Source of the DNA: Cryptomeria japonica
Taxonomy: Eukaryota > Streptophyta > Pinopsida > Cupressales > Cupressaceae
Assembly: GCF_030272615.1 (NCBI RefSeq)
Contig: NC_081413.1
Location: 564,014,010 to 564,078,009 of the forward strand
Reading direction: 5' to 3'
Length of the DNA stretch: 64,000 bases
Positions 34,168 to 46,301 of the stretch are shown piece by piece. Every line of letters begins with the position of its first letter. Within the stretch, counting starts at the first letter, position 1. The position numbers were made by a program, and so were the translations under genes. The notes under the pieces were generated by a model. That model was not told the origin of the DNA. It saw only the letters and a list, made by a program, of their open reading frames with translations, and ran no database searches.

Positions 34168-34946
34168 AGAAATATGTGATCTTATTTGAAAACATGTGTT
34201 CCCTTTCTGAAACTTGTAATTTTTTATTTGTCTCCAAAAGATATTTAGCTTGAAACATGTATCATTCAAAAATGCCTTTGAGATCTTATTTGTTAGGCAT
34301 TGAAGTATACTACCTTCCCCTTTCTACATTGGTCAAGCCCCTATAGATTTATGTTCACAAGATTGAAGACGTCGAGTATTATACAACGTGCCTACATGGA
34401 GTTAGAAAATATCTATCCTTGGATGATCATGTAGGCATGTGATTCTATCATGACATGTTCCCTTTCTCTTTGAGAAAGAACATGTGTGATTGAATTCATG
34501 TTTGTTCCATATTGAATTGCATATGGTGCTAGGGTCCTAGGGCATGCCCTTGAATATCAGTATCTAAAATCTAATATAGATTATTTTGGCATGCAAATAG
34601 ATAGTACAAGAAATTGGGACAAAATCATACCAACAAACTTCTCTAGAGATAGAATTGCATTTGCGATTTTTATCCAAAATGTGTGCAAAAAAGAATGATA
34701 GTATTGTATATGGTTTCAAACTAGAATGATTGAATGAAGGGATGGTTTCATAATTTTACATGATTTCACACTAAATTATCCCCACATTGAATACTAAACT
34801 AATATATCTATCAATGTGACTAAAATTAATCTTAAATTACTATAGAATAACATAAAATTTGCACATTTTAACTCTACACATAAACATTACAAAGATATTG
34901 ATATAAATAATTCTAAAAAATATCAATCTCTAAATCCCTACTTAGT
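34168..34946. other. AT-rich DNA, nothing recognised
   Basis: No open frame with a known motif and no terminus of a mobile element is visible. Confidence 0.4.
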
Positions 34947-35112
34947 CAATGGGCCCTTGGTCTACTCGTAAAGTTGAATGGTTCTTAATGAACCCACCAA
35001 AGATTAGATCTTGATAAATGCAAGGCTATGACATCATAAGAGATAAGGCCAAGATCTTGCCCACACCCCTCAGTCCAATGACTCTTAATTCAAAAGGTTT
35101 GAGGTTAATGAA
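34947..35112 (+). mobile_element. tRNA-type SINE, older partial copy
   Basis: GGGCCCTTGGTCTACT and the following 150 bases match the SINE at 56620-56936, including AAGTTGAATGG and CCCCTCAGT. The B-box position reads GATTAGATC here, against GATCGAGTC in the other copy, a change that includes the CpG. The 3' part and A-rich tail of the other copy are missing, and no duplication is recognised. Confidence 0.75.
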
Positions 35113-35236
35113 CAAAGCTTATCATTAACTTTGATTTTTGAACACTACAAACATTCCCATATATAATGAGAAACGAGCTCTTCCGTATTCCACCTCTTAC
35201 CTGTAAAATTTTAGCTTACCCAAAAGCATATTGGCC

Positions 35237-35296
35237 CAAGCGCCATGGCTGTGAAAAGATGTAACCTTTACCAAGCGCCATGGCTGTGAAAAGACC
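35237..35296. repeat. direct repeat of AAGCGCCATGGCTGTGAAAA
   Basis: The same 22-23 bases occur twice with about 11 bases between them. They lie just before a TATA-box-like CATATAAAG (about 35305) and an open frame. Confidence 0.85.
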
Positions 35297-35304
35297 TTAA
35301 CCTT

Positions 35305-35313
35305 GCATATAAA
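35305..35313 (+). promoter_or_regulatory. possible TATA box
   Basis: GCATATAAAGC lies about 90 bases before the ATG at 35399 and follows the direct repeat. The region is less AT-rich than its neighbours. Promoter function is inferred from the layout only. Confidence 0.35.
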
Positions 35314-35398
35314 GCAAAGTGCAGTACCTGCTACATCCCGATTCCCGATTTCCTACCATTTCTAGCTCTTTTTAAGCTTCCAAGCTGCACTATTTTTA

Positions 35399-35695
35399 AT
35401 GGACGGCTGCTCTGTTCCACAGTTGCCCTTCAAAATGCCTAAATCGTTCACTATAGGAGCTCAAACTTCCACAATGAAAGGTACAGATTAATTGCAGGGG
35501 GTTTCGCGTGCATGTTTTATGTCCCGTACAAAATCTCTATCAAAGAAATTTGAACCTCTGCAAGGAAGTTGTATGCTTAAATGGATTAGGGTTACAGAGG
35601 AAACTTCAATACCGAAATATACTTGCATTTATTACGATCCTTCAGAATTTCCGGGAATTCTTCTGATTACACAGCCCTCAAAATATGCTGATTGA
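35399..35695 (+). pseudogene. uncharacterised short ORF with one in-frame stop
   Basis: ATG at 35399 opens a frame of 30 codons (starting MDGCSVPQLPFKMPKS) that ends with TAA at 35489. The same frame continues for 67 more codons to 35695 and contains YTCIYYDPSEFPGILLI. I recognise no domain. A TATA-like box and a direct repeat lie upstream. It may be a first exon (the sequence AAAG|GTACAG before the stop could be a splice donor), a pseudogene or chance. Confidence 0.3.
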
Positions 35696-36229
35696 ATGAA
35701 AGTTACGTTTATAAATATATAGGATCATACGGCCATCGAAATTGGCCATTATGGTGCCATCCATTCGTCGCAGAAAAAGGAATCTTGCGCATTCCAAAGT
35801 GAGTTAGAGAAGAGTCAAAGATTAAATGATAAAATATTGATAATCATTTCATTCAAAAGGAAGGCTATGCAGCGGATCCGAGATGGTTAGGTGTTGGGAG
35901 AAGATAGGGGAGGGTTTATTTGGGAAAATATTGGTAATCTGTACAGCCCTGCAACCTGCACACTCTTTAACGCTCTCTCTGCGGAGTCTACACCAGCCAT
36001 CTCAATTACTGTGCTGTTTTCAGCAACGCGTCAGCTAATTCTACGCAGCAACTGCAAGGCTTAAATTTCATGGTCGTATGAATGTATTCAAAAAAATTAA
36101 CCTAAATTTGAATGGCTCACAAAAGGTCTACAGTAAATATGTCTTCAGTGTAAAGATCTATTTTTTAAAATTCTACTGTAGACATGTCTTACAGCCTAAA
36201 GATCTCATTTTTATAATGAGATAATGTTG
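35696..36229. other. no gene recognised
   Basis: Mixed-composition DNA with two imperfect copies of a ~40-base unit (about 36127-36166 and 36171-36212, both with a CTACxGTA ... GTCTT ... AAAGATCT pattern). Confidence 0.4.
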
Positions 36230-37310
36230 GCATCATGTTTTGGGAGAATTTGAAGGAATATACGGGATAGTTGGGTTTGTTCTAATTTGTGAATCACAAA
36301 TTCTTAATGTTGATCATTATTACTAGCATCTAGATGAGTTGTTTTCAAAAAAACAAATTATGTGATGTTATATGGACAGATCAAATAGACGATTCAATGT
36401 ATAATTATTGGAGTAACATTATTTCTTTGTATTTTATGATATCTCAATAAAAAGATGATAATGTTGCATCTTATTTGATGGTGTGGATCTAAAACCTTAA
36501 TAATGAACTTATCAAGTAAATTGCATCTTATTTGAGAACCGTCTGAAATCACCACGTGAGTTTGAGAGGTGTAAAGTTGGGTGGCATCATATTAGTCAAA
36601 TTTCTAAGCTAGATGATGATTTTGAAGATATGTTGAATGTTCCATATACTAGTTTTGCAGGTAGTCTATTGCATGTGAGAGTCTATACGAGAAGAGACAT
36701 TGTCCAAGCAATGCAAGTCCTTCATAGGTTTAGGTTTAACCTTGGTAGACAACACTAGAATTATATGAAGAAAAAAAATTATATTTGCAAGAGCTTTTGA
36801 TTATTGTGTTTTTTATCATGGAGCTGATGATGTGGGCTATTTACTTGATATATAGGGCTTTGTTAATCAAATTGAGTGGGTTATCTAGATAACAAGAGCT
36901 CCACGAGTGTTTATGTGTTCATTTTATTTATAATTGTTAGTTAGATGAGTAAGCAACAATCCATAATAATATTGTTGACTACGAAAGCAACATTCACGTA
37001 GTTTTGGCACATGCCTCTAAAGAGGCAATATGGCTATATAGATTATGTTAGATTTGAGTGCAAATAGGTGAGGATTTGATATTGGATTTAAAGTGTTATC
37101 TGTTTGGAAAAAAAACTAATGTACCTTGCTCATATGAAACATTTTGATGCTCAATATCACTTTATTCATGAGATTTTAAGGATGGAAAAGTAGTGATACA
37201 TAAGATTCGCACTTCACTTAATGCTGTAGATTATTTCACTAAGTTAATGAGTACAAAGAAAGTTTTATTTGTGCGAAAAGATAATGGCCCTTTCTTCTTC
37301 TAACACTTCA
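36230..37310 (+). pseudogene. Ty1/copia RNase H remnant, plus strand
   Basis: VPYTSFAGSLLHVRVYTRRDIVQAM at about 36640-36715 is the segment that precedes the copia RNase H. HMKHFDAQYHFIHEIL around 37130-37175 and the distal NAVDYFTKLMSTKKV near 37225-37260 match the copia RNase H end. Stops and shifts are frequent. Upstream pol parts are not recognised. Confidence 0.75.
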
Positions 37311-38800
37311 TTCATATGGATGGGGTTTTTACAGCAATTTTGTCTTCTTGGCAGATAAAAATTTAGTGTTTATAGTATTTGGCCAAATTTTAGGGATGTG
37401 TAACAATAAATTTTTTTGTTACAAATTGATAATGTTCATAGAACATTGATTTTGAATTTTTCAAACTAAATTGAATTTTAGGTTTCTCGATAATACAAAT
37501 CACATTTAAATAGTCACAAGTAATACAAAGCTTATATATGAATATCAAAAGATACAAGACATATTTATATGTATTAATCTTGAGAAATTCATAGTGACTA
37601 CTCATGAAAAATTCTACATCTCTTTATTTGGATCAAAGATGAGATCCAAACTTGAAATCATCAATCCTCTTTTATTAATCAAATATCTTATGCTCAAGGC
37701 TTTGTTGTAGCTAAACTTGTAGATAGAAATAAATAAATTAAATCTTATGTCAATATTTACTAGCTACTCCATACTATTTGAAATGACATCTAAAATTACA
37801 AATGTACTTTTCACAAACTCATAATCCTAGTCAATCAACCTCTAATGTCATCCTCATTGGCAAGGGCATGTACCTATACTAGATTCATTGCCTCAAATTA
37901 TGGCTAAAGAGAAGTAATGAATGATAATTAAATATCAATTATATTATCTTAACTAAATCAATTGAGACAATAAATTCATAATGGTATATTCCTTATCTAA
38001 TTATACTCGTATGAATGGGATAATTGATGAAATTACAATAGTAACAAATGTGTGTATTCATTCTTATATATGGGTAGGTGCCTTAGCTAAGGTCTTAAAC
38101 TAAACAACAAGAAGAAAGCTATTTAAGAAAATGTACACAACCTCTAATGTTATCAATATTTAATTATTTAAAAAACTATAAAGTACCTCAATACAAGACA
38201 TCTAAGGATGACTATCACTAACCCAAGTGCTCATAGACAAACTAGGAGACATCTTTTCAACTTAAAATTGTGTTTTTATAACCATTATTTCTATAAACAA
38301 ATTGATGAATAAAATATGCCACTTTATTCAAAAAATTACTTACAAAACAGACAAGACCACAAGATTAGTTGATGGAATGGTACTATGTGTACCAACCTAT
38401 TGAATTTATAACCCTAAAATATATAAGAAACTCACAGTTTTTAATTTATATTTATATCAATAATGAATTTATATATTACAATATAGATTTAAAGAAAGAA
38501 ATAAGAAATTGTATCTCTATATAAATACCTAAGTTGATATCGTATGTATATGGAAGTAGGTCATTAGTTAATACCATATCCTTCAATCCAATGCGTAAAA
38601 GCGGTGAATAGTGTCTCACAACATCATTATACTTTGCACCTCCAATAAAAAATGACCTACAAGAATGATAAAATTGGGGAGAATGTGGAGTCTAGAAGTT
38701 TCCTTATTGCATTCACTTATTAGGATAATACCTATCTAGTAAAATTAGATCTACAACATCTTGCTAAGTAGTGCTTCGATGTCCATTTAAGTGATTAAGA
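37311..38800. other. AT-rich DNA, nothing recognised
   Basis: No recognised motif on either strand. It lies between two oppositely oriented copia remnants. Confidence 0.4.
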
Positions 38801-40480
38801 GACATTATTATTTTAGCATTTCTCCTTCTAACTTGGAATACTAGTTGTAATAGCATTAAGAGGGGAGGCTCCTTATAACAATATTAGTTTTGGAATATAT
38901 CAAAATATTAATATCATGAAAGTTTTGAACCTACATAATATCCTAAATGACTAAGGTGATTGATACATGATGAATGGTTTTTTATGCAAGGAGTCTCTGA
39001 GGTCAATCAAATGCACAAATGAGCACCCTCTATTCTCAACTAAAGCCTTGAATTCCTTAAACTTAGTGAAAACTTCAAATTTAGAATGCATAAAATAAAT
39101 CCATGTGTATCTTGAGACATCGTCAATGAAGAAAACATAATATCGAGATTAATCCAAAGTCGCATCCACTAATTCACATACATCCGAATGAATAATCTCT
39201 AATGTTCTCTTTGCCTTATAAGTTCATTTAGGAAATGATCTATTCTATTTACCAAACACATAATGCTCAGAGAAATTGTTTATATCAACAAAATAATTAG
39301 AAATAGCATTAGCCAACTTTTTATTAAGAATGGTCTTAAAACCTTTTTCACCAATGTGACCCAATCTATGGTGCCACAACATACATGCATTTTCAATGCA
39401 AATTACATTGAAAAGGTTTTAAAAGTAGAGGGATTTAACCTAAACAAAGTCCCTATCCGAGATCCTTTATCTATCACCAAACTCCATCTAACCAACCTAC
39501 AACCAGACTTGTCAAATGACTAATGCATTCTAGAAGCATTCAACTTGGATACTGAAATTTAATTTCTCGCAAAACATGGAATGTGCAAAACATTATCAAG
39601 AGTTTTAATCCTCTTATTATTTGTATGTAGTAAACATCTCCCTCCTCATATGATTTGTATGTAGCAAACCACTCCTTTCAAGGATTCATATGAGAGGAGC
39701 AACTTCAATTGATAAGGCAAGCATCATTACTAGGCATCAAGTGAAATAAACAAAGCATCAATTTCATCATCATAGGACTTATCAATGGAGGAACCAATAT
39801 TATTTTTCTTATTCCTACACTCCTTCACATTCCATCTTTTATTGCATCCAACACTATACTCTTTTGAGGGGATTTAGAGCATCCTTTAGACTTATCCTTC
39901 TTTTAATCCCCTTTATGCCCTTTCTCGTTGGACATACCTCACACATGCAAGGCATTTTGGGACATTAAAATTTGTCCTCATCTCTTCTAAAAGAAATATT
40001 GCAATGATGTTTTTTAGCTTTGACTTTGCATTACCATTATTAATGGCAACAATTAGTTTTTCCCAAGATTTAGGCAAAGAACAAAGAAATAAGATACACT
40101 TATCCTCATCTTCTAACTTAACATTTATTGATGCAAAATGACTTATAATCAAGTTGAATGCATTTAGATGATCCAAAATTGAGTCACCATATTTCACCTT
40201 TTAAGAATGCAATCATCTTTTGAGATCTAATTTATTGGATAAACTTTTAGTTTGATAAATATCACCTATCATCTTCCACAACTTGTATGTGGAGTTTTCT
40301 ATCAAGACATTCAAGAGAACTGAATTTGTAAGACAAACAAATGGTTCTCTATGCCTTCTTGTCCAACTTCTTCCAATCTTCATCAATCATTGTAGTTGGC
40401 TTTATTTCTTGTGAAACTAGCAACCACTAATCTCTCTTTTCCAAGAGATCCTTCATCTTCAATTTTCACATCTCATAGCT
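38801..40480 (-). pseudogene. Ty1/copia gag and integrase remnant, minus strand
   Basis: The clear piece is the gag domain at 40197-39913: GDSILDHLNAFNLIISHFA then CILFLCSLPKSWEKLIVAI, the copia gag (UBN2-type) pattern. Further along the minus strand a decayed integrase core is readable near 39160-38990 (YYVFFIDDVSRYTWIYFM). Stops and shifts are dense. Reverse transcriptase is not seen further left, so the piece is truncated. Confidence 0.8.
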
Positions 40481-41589
40481 AGTGCCATTGAATTTCTCAA
40501 TATCTTGGCAAAAGGTATTGGTCATGATTTATAATCCTCTTTACAAATTTGCAAAAGATAACAAAACAAAAGCTCCCATTGCAACCAAAAAACCTTCAAC
40601 ACTTGAGAGAAAAGTGTCTCCCTCTCCATGGGACTATCAGCTCCAATCTCAAATGTTGAAAAGAAGGTGAAGTAAAGTCATAATATTAACTTATGAATGT
40701 AAATGCAAATTTGAAAAGTAGATTGCCAAAATGAGATTATGTGATTGCACATTAGACACTAATAGACAAATCAAGAAACCATAAAAGACATCAAATTTAC
40801 ATGGAGAAACTCTTTCAAAATAAATTCACACAAGAAAGAGGACAAGTATATTATTAATCTTCAACAAAGAGATGTACAATAATATACTTATTACTATCCT
40901 CTAATCAACATGGCAACAACCTATTACCTTCAAGAACTCAACATAAAACTACCGCCTCATGGCTCGAATTGATAGAAACTTGTGGGAGGGAAAACCATTG
41001 TGGTAACCTACAACAAAAAACATGAAACCACCTAAAAAAAACCCATGCCTGAAATAATGGACAGCCAATAGACATAATAATAAAATAATAATATTCAAAA
41101 GGCTCCAACTTGGGCACCAAGCCCATAGCCACTCAAGTCTTTGGCTTCTTGAATGCTTTGTAACTTCCCAATGACTCTTTTTTATCACAAAAGAGGATGA
41201 GCATTAATCTCCCAAACTTGGGCGCCCATGTCAAGACCTTTCACATTCCCAGAGCGGACACCTAGAAAAATTAACTCCTCTTTAAGCCTTGTAACCATCA
41301 CGAACACATGCTCACCTCTTTGAAATTCAATTACAATTTACCATAGGAAACATTTAATGTTTTTCCTAGCATGTCCCCTAAAACACTTTCCAAGGAATAT
41401 GGAGACACATGAATGACATAGGAATGTAAGGTTAATGTTACCTATCCTAACACATTCAAAAAAGAAAGAAAAAAACAAGTCCACAGAAGCCTCATTGGAC
41501 ATCCCAACCACCTCTTTCAAGAATTTGATTTTTTCCTACAAGTCTCCATATCACAACTAATAACTTCAACCACCTCTTTCAAGAATTTG
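40481..41589. other. no gene recognised
   Basis: AT-rich with scattered short frames. It may include leader sequence of the minus-strand copia remnant. Confidence 0.4.
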
Positions 41590-42290
41590 TTTTTCTAAGG
41601 TGGTTGCTTTGGAACCACGGGATCCAAAGGCATCCCCTTCGGTTGTCTCTCTTGGTGGGGCTGTTGAAACTGTGCATGTCTCCTGATGTCTCTCGTGTGA
41701 AGAAGACTCGGGAGGCTTCTTCTGGTAATAATGATTTGGCTAGTACTCTTGTTTTTACCAAATCTGCTGACTTGTCTGTTGATGTTGGGGTTTTGTCGTC
41801 TGCTGGTTCTGGTGAGGCTGTGTCTGTCGGACTGCGGCGGACTAGTGATGCTAGGGTTTTGTCTTTGTTGTCTGTTGGTTCTGGTGAGGCTGAGACAGTG
41901 GTTGTTGTCTCTCTCTCGGGATTTTGGTGTGCTAGATTGGCATGTTAAGGCAGTGCATGTGGAAGATGGATGGATTTCTGTTAAAGGCAAAAAAGCTATG
42001 TCCATTAAGCCTTCTTTCGATATGACTCTCTGATCCCATAAGAGCAATTCTAAATGTAAACCTTAATGGTTCTTGGGTAGGTAGGGCATGGTTTTTGGTT
42101 GGTTGCAGGTTGTTCTTTCTATAGCTTTGTTGTTTTTGGTGATGGGTGTCCTTTTTAACCATGGTTGTCTGGTGATTTCATGTTCCTTTTATTCGGATAA
42201 CTTTCTAGTTGAGGTTTCCAGATCCTATCTTTTTCTAGTTGTAAAGGGTTTCGGGTCCCTTCAAAACCCTTTTTTCCCGTAATCAAAAAC
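41590..42290 (+). mobile_element. GC-richer segment, possibly from a LINE between ORF1 and ORF2
   Basis: Base composition changes sharply at about 41595 and again after 42290. Open frames of 100 or more codons occur on both strands without a known domain. GGTTCTGGTGAGGCTG is repeated at about 41804 and 41877. The end GGGTTTCGGGTCCCTTC followed by AAAACCC resembles the linker seen in plant LINEs. The LINE call is from memory of such linkers and is weak. Confidence 0.3.
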
Positions 42291-45200
42291 TAATATCTTT
42301 GACCGCAAAGGGGACCCATGATTCATTGTGTGGGGGAAACATGATTGGCCACAAACAATTGTTAGTGTGAAACCCCAATCTAGTGATTGCATTCTCCAAA
42401 GCCTCATGAAACCCACCAGGACAATTTGAAAAGAGCAGAGCTTCCAAACACTTACGATAACAAAATTGTCCTCCTAGAGATCCAACATAACAACCACAAA
42501 CATAGAGGTGATGTTTGTGTTTACACGATATATGTGAGATTCCTCAAGGAAAACATTTATTAGCACCATTTTAATCACATGTTAGGAAAAACTATATTAA
42601 GAATTCTTCTTAAACTTTATTGTCTCCCTAAAAGAAAGCTACAACCTATTTGCAAAGAGGCCAACAATAGAATCAATGGTAATAAGTGGAAAAGAAACCC
42701 AATCATGCTAGTATTTAATGTCAATTGTTTCTAATATGGCACATCTCTGAAATAATTGAGTTGTGTGATCCTTTTTACAGCAATCACTCGCCTCCATCAA
42801 AAAGTCTTTTCAATATTGACTCTTAATAAATTTTGGTTAGTTCCAATTAGAAGAGAAGATTAATGTTATTTTTTAAAGATCTCTCACTGACAGATTAAAT
42901 TACAAACATCAAGTGTCAAAGTAGACATACATCAAAGACATCAATATTCAACCCATCAATATTTAATTCACCACAGGCCAACAAAGTTGTTCAACTACAA
43001 ATACATTGAACACTTCCCATAGACTTGTTGACACTTTGTCTTTATTCTAAAGACTTTATGTAAAAAAAGGCTTGTGTCAAAAATTCAACCCAAAATAGAA
43101 CTTATGTCATTGATCAGGCGTGCGTCATTCAATGATGTATATGTAAATCAATATAAAATATAATTTATTTTCCAACTCCGAATTTTCATGTTCGTTGCAA
43201 CCAAAGTCCAATAAAGCTATTCAATTGTCAATGCATTGAGCACTTCCCAAATACTTGTTGACTGTCAAAATTTGAACCAAAAATAGAACTTATGTCGTTG
43301 ATCTATGATCATCTAATAATGTATATATAGATCTATTTGAAGTTATAAATTTGCACCAAGTAACTTAGCATAATCATTTTTCATTTGATATTTTCATCAC
43401 CCACATTATGATTTTTCATAAACTTACCAACATATTCGCCAAATAATTAATTTTATTGTTTTGAATATTTATATAATTAGCCACCAAAGTTATTTTAATT
43501 TTTGAATACAAGCATAAAGCAAAAATATCTAATTTTTATTAGTTCATAAACGATATTATTTTATCTATTTCAATACAAATATAAATCACCAAGATTTCCT
43601 ATAAATTTTTAGTGATTTAAAAAAATCGTCAAAAAAATGAAAAGATTCACTAATAAAAATTAATGTCTTTTCAAAACAAAAACAAAAAAAAACTTTTAAG
43701 ATTTTATATTGTTTTTAGAGCAAGGTTTCTCAAAATCATCCCTGAAACTATCATTCTAATGGAAAAATGTGCCCAAACGATTACCTTATAGAGCTTGCAC
43801 AATATCACCAATAGATAAAACTCTCACCCCATGCCAAGAAATCACCTTCTTATTGATTTGCCTAAGCATGCCCATCAAGTGTATGTTCAAACTCTGAGTT
43901 AGCATTCACATCCACACCCATCAAATGTATGTTCAAACTCTGAGTTAGCATTCACATCCAATCTCAACTACATACAAAAATTCAAATAATCCCACAAATC
44001 CTCTTTCATCCATAAAAGCTTCACTAAATAAATCTTTGTTATATCACCTTCATCCACAAGAGTAGTAAACAATTCCCTTAATTTCGTTGCTACCTCTTAA
44101 ATTCTCTCATAAAACATTTACTTTACACCATTCCAACATTCCAATGATGATGCCCTCTATTTGCATTAAATACCCCTTAGAGCTGCCCATTATTCCAAAG
44201 ATAATCTTTATATCCTCTTCTAATTTTTATCCCTACAGTATAACTTATATATGTTATGAGTACCACTCTCAGTTCCAATTATTAGACCATTAGAAGGTTT
44301 GATATTTCTTAAGAGATAGACTATAAAAAACCTAAGAAAGATTTATATGGTGACAAATATATTCACACAATGTGCTTGTTTACACGCATCAGTGTTAAAA
44401 GCTTGAATGGAAACAATATTGCATTGAGTACCAATATTAGTAGATATCAACATCATGAATCGAAACAACATGTGGTCCATGTTTGTGAACATCTGACTAT
44501 GTATTACCTTGTATTTAGAAAATGTTTAGGAGAAAAATGCAAAACTTCACCCTTTTCCCAACTTATTTTTAGTAACTTCAGGCATTGTCGTATGTATGAT
44601 GTTCAATGCTCAATAGGGCATATTTTGCACATAATCTGAATCAAACTTGAAAACCTGGCAGCCTTTAACCCTCCTAGCTATCAACACTGATTTTTAGGGG
44701 CACGTGAGAATACTGTTATCATTGTGCAAGCACCCCCAAAGTGGTGTGTAATTTTAGAATGTGCTTTTGCTGCAATCCCCATCAAGCAGTACTTATGAGC
44801 TCATAATCCTTAAGACTTACAGTACAGGTGATAGAAATTGTTACAAATATGTTGCTTTCAGTCGTGGTCTTTAGATGGGCAGAATGTTTCTAGCTACGGC
44901 TCATAGGTGGAATACCATTCCACCAAGCTAAGTGGAATATCTAGCTTGGGTATCACTTATACAAGTGAAGCCAAAAACTTGTTGCCCTCCAAGAATTACA
45001 AGAGAATTGTGTATGACCTCTAATTTTTTTATCTACAATTAAGGTTTGGAGATGTTTTTCATCACACAACTCACCACATCAGCTTGTCTAGAAAGATTTT
45101 CTTAAATTGTATCATGGAATCCTCTTATTGAACAAATCGTTTGTTGTTAAAATATCACAAATTTATTTAAATTAATATTTATATGCAACCTAATTGTCTC

Positions 45201-45690
45201 AATACTTCTTGGTGACCAATTGATGACCATGAATCTTTGTTATCTCTAACCCTTATGTCAAACAAAAATGACACAATAGTTCGACACAAAATATTATTTA
45301 TAATTATAAAAAACACCATATTCTTATCTAAAATATAGCTTGTAATCAACTTTGAATAATCGCAAAACCTTTTGATAACTTATTAGAAGTGATGGTAACA
45401 TACAAGATATTTATTGCACTCGCGTTTTACACTTGTTAATGAATGTATTTATGATTATTTTATATGACATTGATAAGTTCTTATGTGGTCAACAGTGGGT
45501 CCATGTTGACAATCATTTGATCGTTTGTTGATTTAAATATAGAAAAATTATTAACACTAAATAATATAAATATGTTGTGAGACTTCATCCCATAACCACG
45601 AATACTATAGCAACAATAGGACCCTGCCCAACTATTGGACCCTCACCTAGAGTGAGAATTCAGTTAATAATAGTGATTCTCTTTCGGTAG
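42291..45690. other. AT-rich DNA without recognised genes
   Basis: About 3.4 kb. A degenerate direct repeat of roughly 140 bases (42960-43140 and 43190-43335; shared words CATTGAACACTTCCC-like and AATAGAACTTATGTC) and a 46-bp tandem duplication (43871-43962) are visible. A perfect hairpin GGTGGAAT-ACC-ATTCCACC lies at 44906-44924. No protein motif is seen. Confidence 0.5.
43871..43962. repeat. 46-bp tandem duplication
   Basis: Two head-to-tail copies start CCCATCAAGTGTATG and CCCATCAAATGTATG. They are identical except for about two or three bases. Confidence 0.9.
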
Positions 45691-45904
45691 TATTTATGGC
45701 TTCAAGTTGTGTTATGTTACCTGCTAGGACTTCTTGGATGTTTGAATTTCTGAATATCTGCGGTGGTTTGGAAAGTCATAGATTACCTATAGTAATGCTT
45801 CAGAAGCACAAACTTCACACTTTTCCTGTATTTAAAAAGAATTATTGTTATACAAATAAGAAACACACAAGTATTTTCAATTTTGATACTCCGAGAGCAC
45901 AAAG

Positions 45905-45910
45905 TTTATT
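45905..45910 (-). terminator. candidate poly(A) signal of the carrier gene
   Basis: AATAAA on the minus strand, about 290 bases after the carrier gene stop codon at 46200. Plant poly(A) signals are loose, so other sites may be used. Confidence 0.35.
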
Positions 45911-46199
45911 TTTTCGTGTATTTAGACAGAAAGGTAAAAAAACAAAAAGAAAAACAAAACAAATGTCAATGCAATAAAGGTGAGCAGTTATCATCTTATC
46001 AAACTGCAAAGGGTAACCACTTCACAGTTACTCTCTTACAAAGCTTCAATGGTATTCATTCACTTATTTCGTAAATGATCTATTCCTGCAATAAGGTCCA
46101 GAAACATGTTCCCAGATATTTTGGACCTTTAACTAAGCCCTTCACTCACTATCACGGTTTGTTATCACAAGAAGAAGGTACCAACAGAACCTGTCTTTT

Positions 46200-46301
46200 T
46201 CATAATGAGGTCTTAACTCGTGTCTTTTCCCGAGGTGGACAGCCCAGCCAAGACTTCATTGCATCATATGCAGAAAAGCCAATGGCCACTGAAGGGACAA
46301 T
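46200..46301 (-). CDS. CoAc: carrier gene, last exon
   Basis: 34 codons including TGA: starts [18 protein letters not shown], the end of the last transmembrane helix of mitochondrial carriers, and ends in a short basic tail. The acceptor is TTTTTTAG at 46302. The preceding intron (46302-46519) is 218 bp, phase 0. Confidence 0.92.
   Translation of the reverse strand: MVPSVAIGFSAYDAMKSWLGCPPREKTRVKTSL

Noticed and set aside
35480-35498. A 17-base GT...AG stretch that would remove the stop at 35489
   Set aside because: Far too short for a plant intron.
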